Of a DNA stretch of 17,269 nt, positions 16,190-17,269 are shown piece by piece (within the stretch, counting starts at the first letter, position 1; each line of letters opens with the position of its first letter). A program made the translations under genes and the position numbers. This DNA comes from Streptomyces sp. MMG1533 (GTDB lineage Bacteria; Actinomycetota; Actinomycetes; Streptomycetales; Streptomycetaceae): positions 1-17,269 of the forward strand of contig NZ_LGDG01000027.1 in the NCBI RefSeq assembly GCF_001279775.1, written 5' to 3'. A model generated the notes under the pieces. The model did no database searches and was not told where the DNA came from. It saw nothing but the letters and a program-made list of their open reading frames with translations.

Positions 16190-16485
16190 ACAACCGTTCC
16201 GCCACGTACCCCGACCGCGAAACCGCCCACTGGACCACCCAGCAGGTCGTCACCGCCAACGAACAGGCCATCCACCGCTGGCTCGCCCGGTCCACCCGCT
16301 CCCGCCTGGCCATCGAGGCATCCTGGCCCTCCCGCCCCGAGCCGGTCGGCCGGGTGCTGCTGCAGGCGATGATGCTGGCCGGCCGGGGTCCGGTCGACGT
16401 CCGTGCCGCCCGCGTGATCCTGAAGCGGGACCCGTCCCGCCCGCACGGCTTCGTCGTCCACGCCACCTTCCCCGTCTACCTGTAA
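16186..16485 (+). CDS. Orphan fragment of an RNase A-like toxin domain
   Basis: A 99-aa ORF starting at ATG 16186 in an ATGA overlap with the previous gene. It corresponds to the last two-thirds of the RNase A-like domain: SATYPDRETAHWTTQ at 5-19 matches AASTFAEMSSAQHYTQ of the upstream toxin, I29/W32 match I544/W547, VRAARVILKRDP matches GVKVVLRY, and GFVVHATFP matches PFIVITSMP. The N-terminal RHVG segment with the catalytic His is missing, and the upstream frame does not encode it. It is therefore probably inactive alone: a displaced toxin remnant kept beside its immunity gene, as in orphan modules of CDI and Rhs loci. GC is high, unlike the two preceding genes. No clear ribosome binding site is seen; expression would depend on coupling. 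Confidence 0.75.
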   Translation: MNNRSATYPDRETAHWTTQQVVTANEQAIHRWLARSTRSRLAIEASWPSRPEPVGRVLLQAMMLAGRGPVDVRAARVILKRDPSRPHGFVVHATFPVYL

Positions 16486-16507
16486 AGATCCGTAGAGGCT
16501 GATCACC

Positions 16508-17200
16508 GTGCCCCTGAGCCCCCTCGAACACGACCGCCGCTACGGCGAGCTGGACCAGGTGATGCGTGCCTACGCCGGTCAGCCGGCCGACGACACCGCG
16601 GACAAGCCAAGCGCGGCCCTGACCGCATACCTGCGCCACACCTGGCACACCCGCCCGTGGGCCCTGGCCGTCGCCGAGCGGCAACTGCGTGAGTACGCCG
16701 ACAAGCCGCCCGGCCGACTCCGGCTTCGCCTGGGCGAGTTCTACCCGATCCCGGACGTCGGCCTGCCCGAGGGCGAGATCCAGCAGTGGCTGTACTGCCT
16801 CGCGGACCACATCAAGCACAGCGTCGAGCAGGGCGAGGTTCCGGCTACGGCCGTCCCTGCCACCCACTGGGAGTGGCACGCCCGCTTCCCGGAGCTGGGT
16901 CAGTTCCTCGGCGGTTGGTTCTCCCAGGACATGCCGGACGAGTTCGACGACCACGACGCTGCCGTCGGCGACTACCGGACCTCCACCGACCCGCACGTGG
17001 TGGCCCGCCTCATCGGCGAGCTGCACGAGTTGCTCGCGCTGGACCTCGACGAGTCCGACTACGCCCTGGCCGTCGCCGAGTTGGGCATGGAGGTCGACCC
17101 GCCGGCCCCGTACTCGCCGGGTGGCTGGCTGGCGCTGGTCGCGGATCGACTCAGTGCGCCGCGGGCGGAGTACGGGCCCCGGGAGACGGGGGACGCGTGA
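16508..17200 (+). CDS. CdiI-like immunity protein with two similar halves
   Basis: A 230-aa protein starting at GTG 16508, 22 bases after the orphan toxin fragment, with AGAGG at 16494-16498. The C-terminal half (about 126-215) has the pattern I associate with the CdiI immunity family paired with RNase A-like toxins: FPELGQFLGGWFSQDMPDEF, DAAVGDY, a helix ELHELLAL, ELGMEVDPP and WLALVADRL. The N-terminal half (about 11-102) has the same order in weaker form: YGELDQVMRAYAGQ, SAALTAYLR, a helix AVAERQLREYA, and WLYCLADHI. This suggests an internal duplication. It should be cytoplasmic and is predicted to bind and block an RNase A-like toxin; whether its partner is the intact toxin or only the lost parent of the orphan fragment is open. 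Confidence 0.85.
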   Translation: MPLSPLEHDRRYGELDQVMRAYAGQPADDTADKPSAALTAYLRHTWHTRPWALAVAERQLREYADKPPGRLRLRLGEFYPIPDVGLPEGEIQQWLYCLADHIKHSVEQGEVPATAVPATHWEWHARFPELGQFLGGWFSQDMPDEFDDHDAAVGDYRTSTDPHVVARLIGELHELLALDLDESDYALAVAELGMEVDPPAPYSPGGWLALVADRLSAPRAEYGPRETGDA

Positions 17201-17245
17201 GGGACTGAGCCCGGCGACGAGTCCTCTGAGGCACGCCGGCGGTCC

Positions 17246-17269
17246 GACGGGGGCGACGGGGGCGACGGG
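17246..17269. repeat. 9-bp tandem repeat at the right edge
   Basis: GACGGGGGC occurs at 17246-17254 and 17255-17263 with a partial third copy running into the window end. The 69 bases after the last stop hold no identifiable gene; the repeat may be intergenic or the start of another module. Confidence 0.6.

Noticed and set aside
17211..17239. CCGGCG / CGCCGG hairpin after the last gene as a terminator
   Set aside because: Only 6-bp arms with a 17-base loop and no T-run; such pairs are frequent by chance at this GC content.
1..17269. CRISPR arrays, tRNA or rRNA genes, insertion sequences
   Set aside because: I saw no regularly spaced repeats with unique spacers, no cloverleaf or rRNA-like sequence and no transposase. 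Any mobility signal is limited to the toxin/immunity module region.

Overview
The window is very GC-rich, uses GTG as well as ATG starts, has strong third-position G/C bias and carries ribF next to a type VII secretion (ESX) locus. This combination points to an actinomycete, almost certainly Streptomyces or a close relative. The species cannot be named from the sequence alone.

Layout. (1) Positions 1-3063 (+): most of a large P-loop NTPase with a long alpha-helical C-terminal part; its 5' end is cut by the window edge. It holds 33-bp tandem repeats and an intergenic-type Streptomyces hairpin repeat lying in frame inside the gene. (2) 3193-4149 (+): ribF, ending at a strong hairpin terminator that it shares with the convergent gene. 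(3) 4214-9685 (-): three type VII genes read leftward: eccE, a coupled 261-aa gene of unknown function, and, after a 343-bp gap, a 1001-aa proline-rich MinD/ParA-like ATPase resembling EspI. (4) 9882-12676 (+): eccB and mycP, divergent from eccE. (5) 12799-13585 (+): two WXG100 genes in the esxB-esxA arrangement. (6) 13585-17200 (+): a 627-aa secreted-toxin candidate ending in an RNase A-like (CdiA-CT type) domain, a 234-aa gene of unknown function, a 99-aa orphan fragment of a second RNase A-like toxin domain, and a 230-aa CdiI-like immunity protein that looks internally duplicated.

How it fits together. EccB and EccE are core membrane parts of the ESX secretion machine. MycP is the membrane-anchored mycosin protease. 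EsxA and EsxB are the small helical substrates. The EspI-like ATPase is probably regulatory. EccC and EccD are not present and presumably lie beyond the right edge. The most interesting part is the right third: the esx operon runs with a 1-base overlap into a large helical protein whose last ~135 residues are an RNase A-like toxin. This is followed by what looks like a stack of immunity and orphan toxin modules, as in contact-dependent inhibition (CDI) loci but attached to a type VII system. Base composition falls in the toxin C-terminus and the next gene and rises again in the orphan and CdiI genes, consistent with module exchange. All functional calls rest on motif recognition; no database search was possible.
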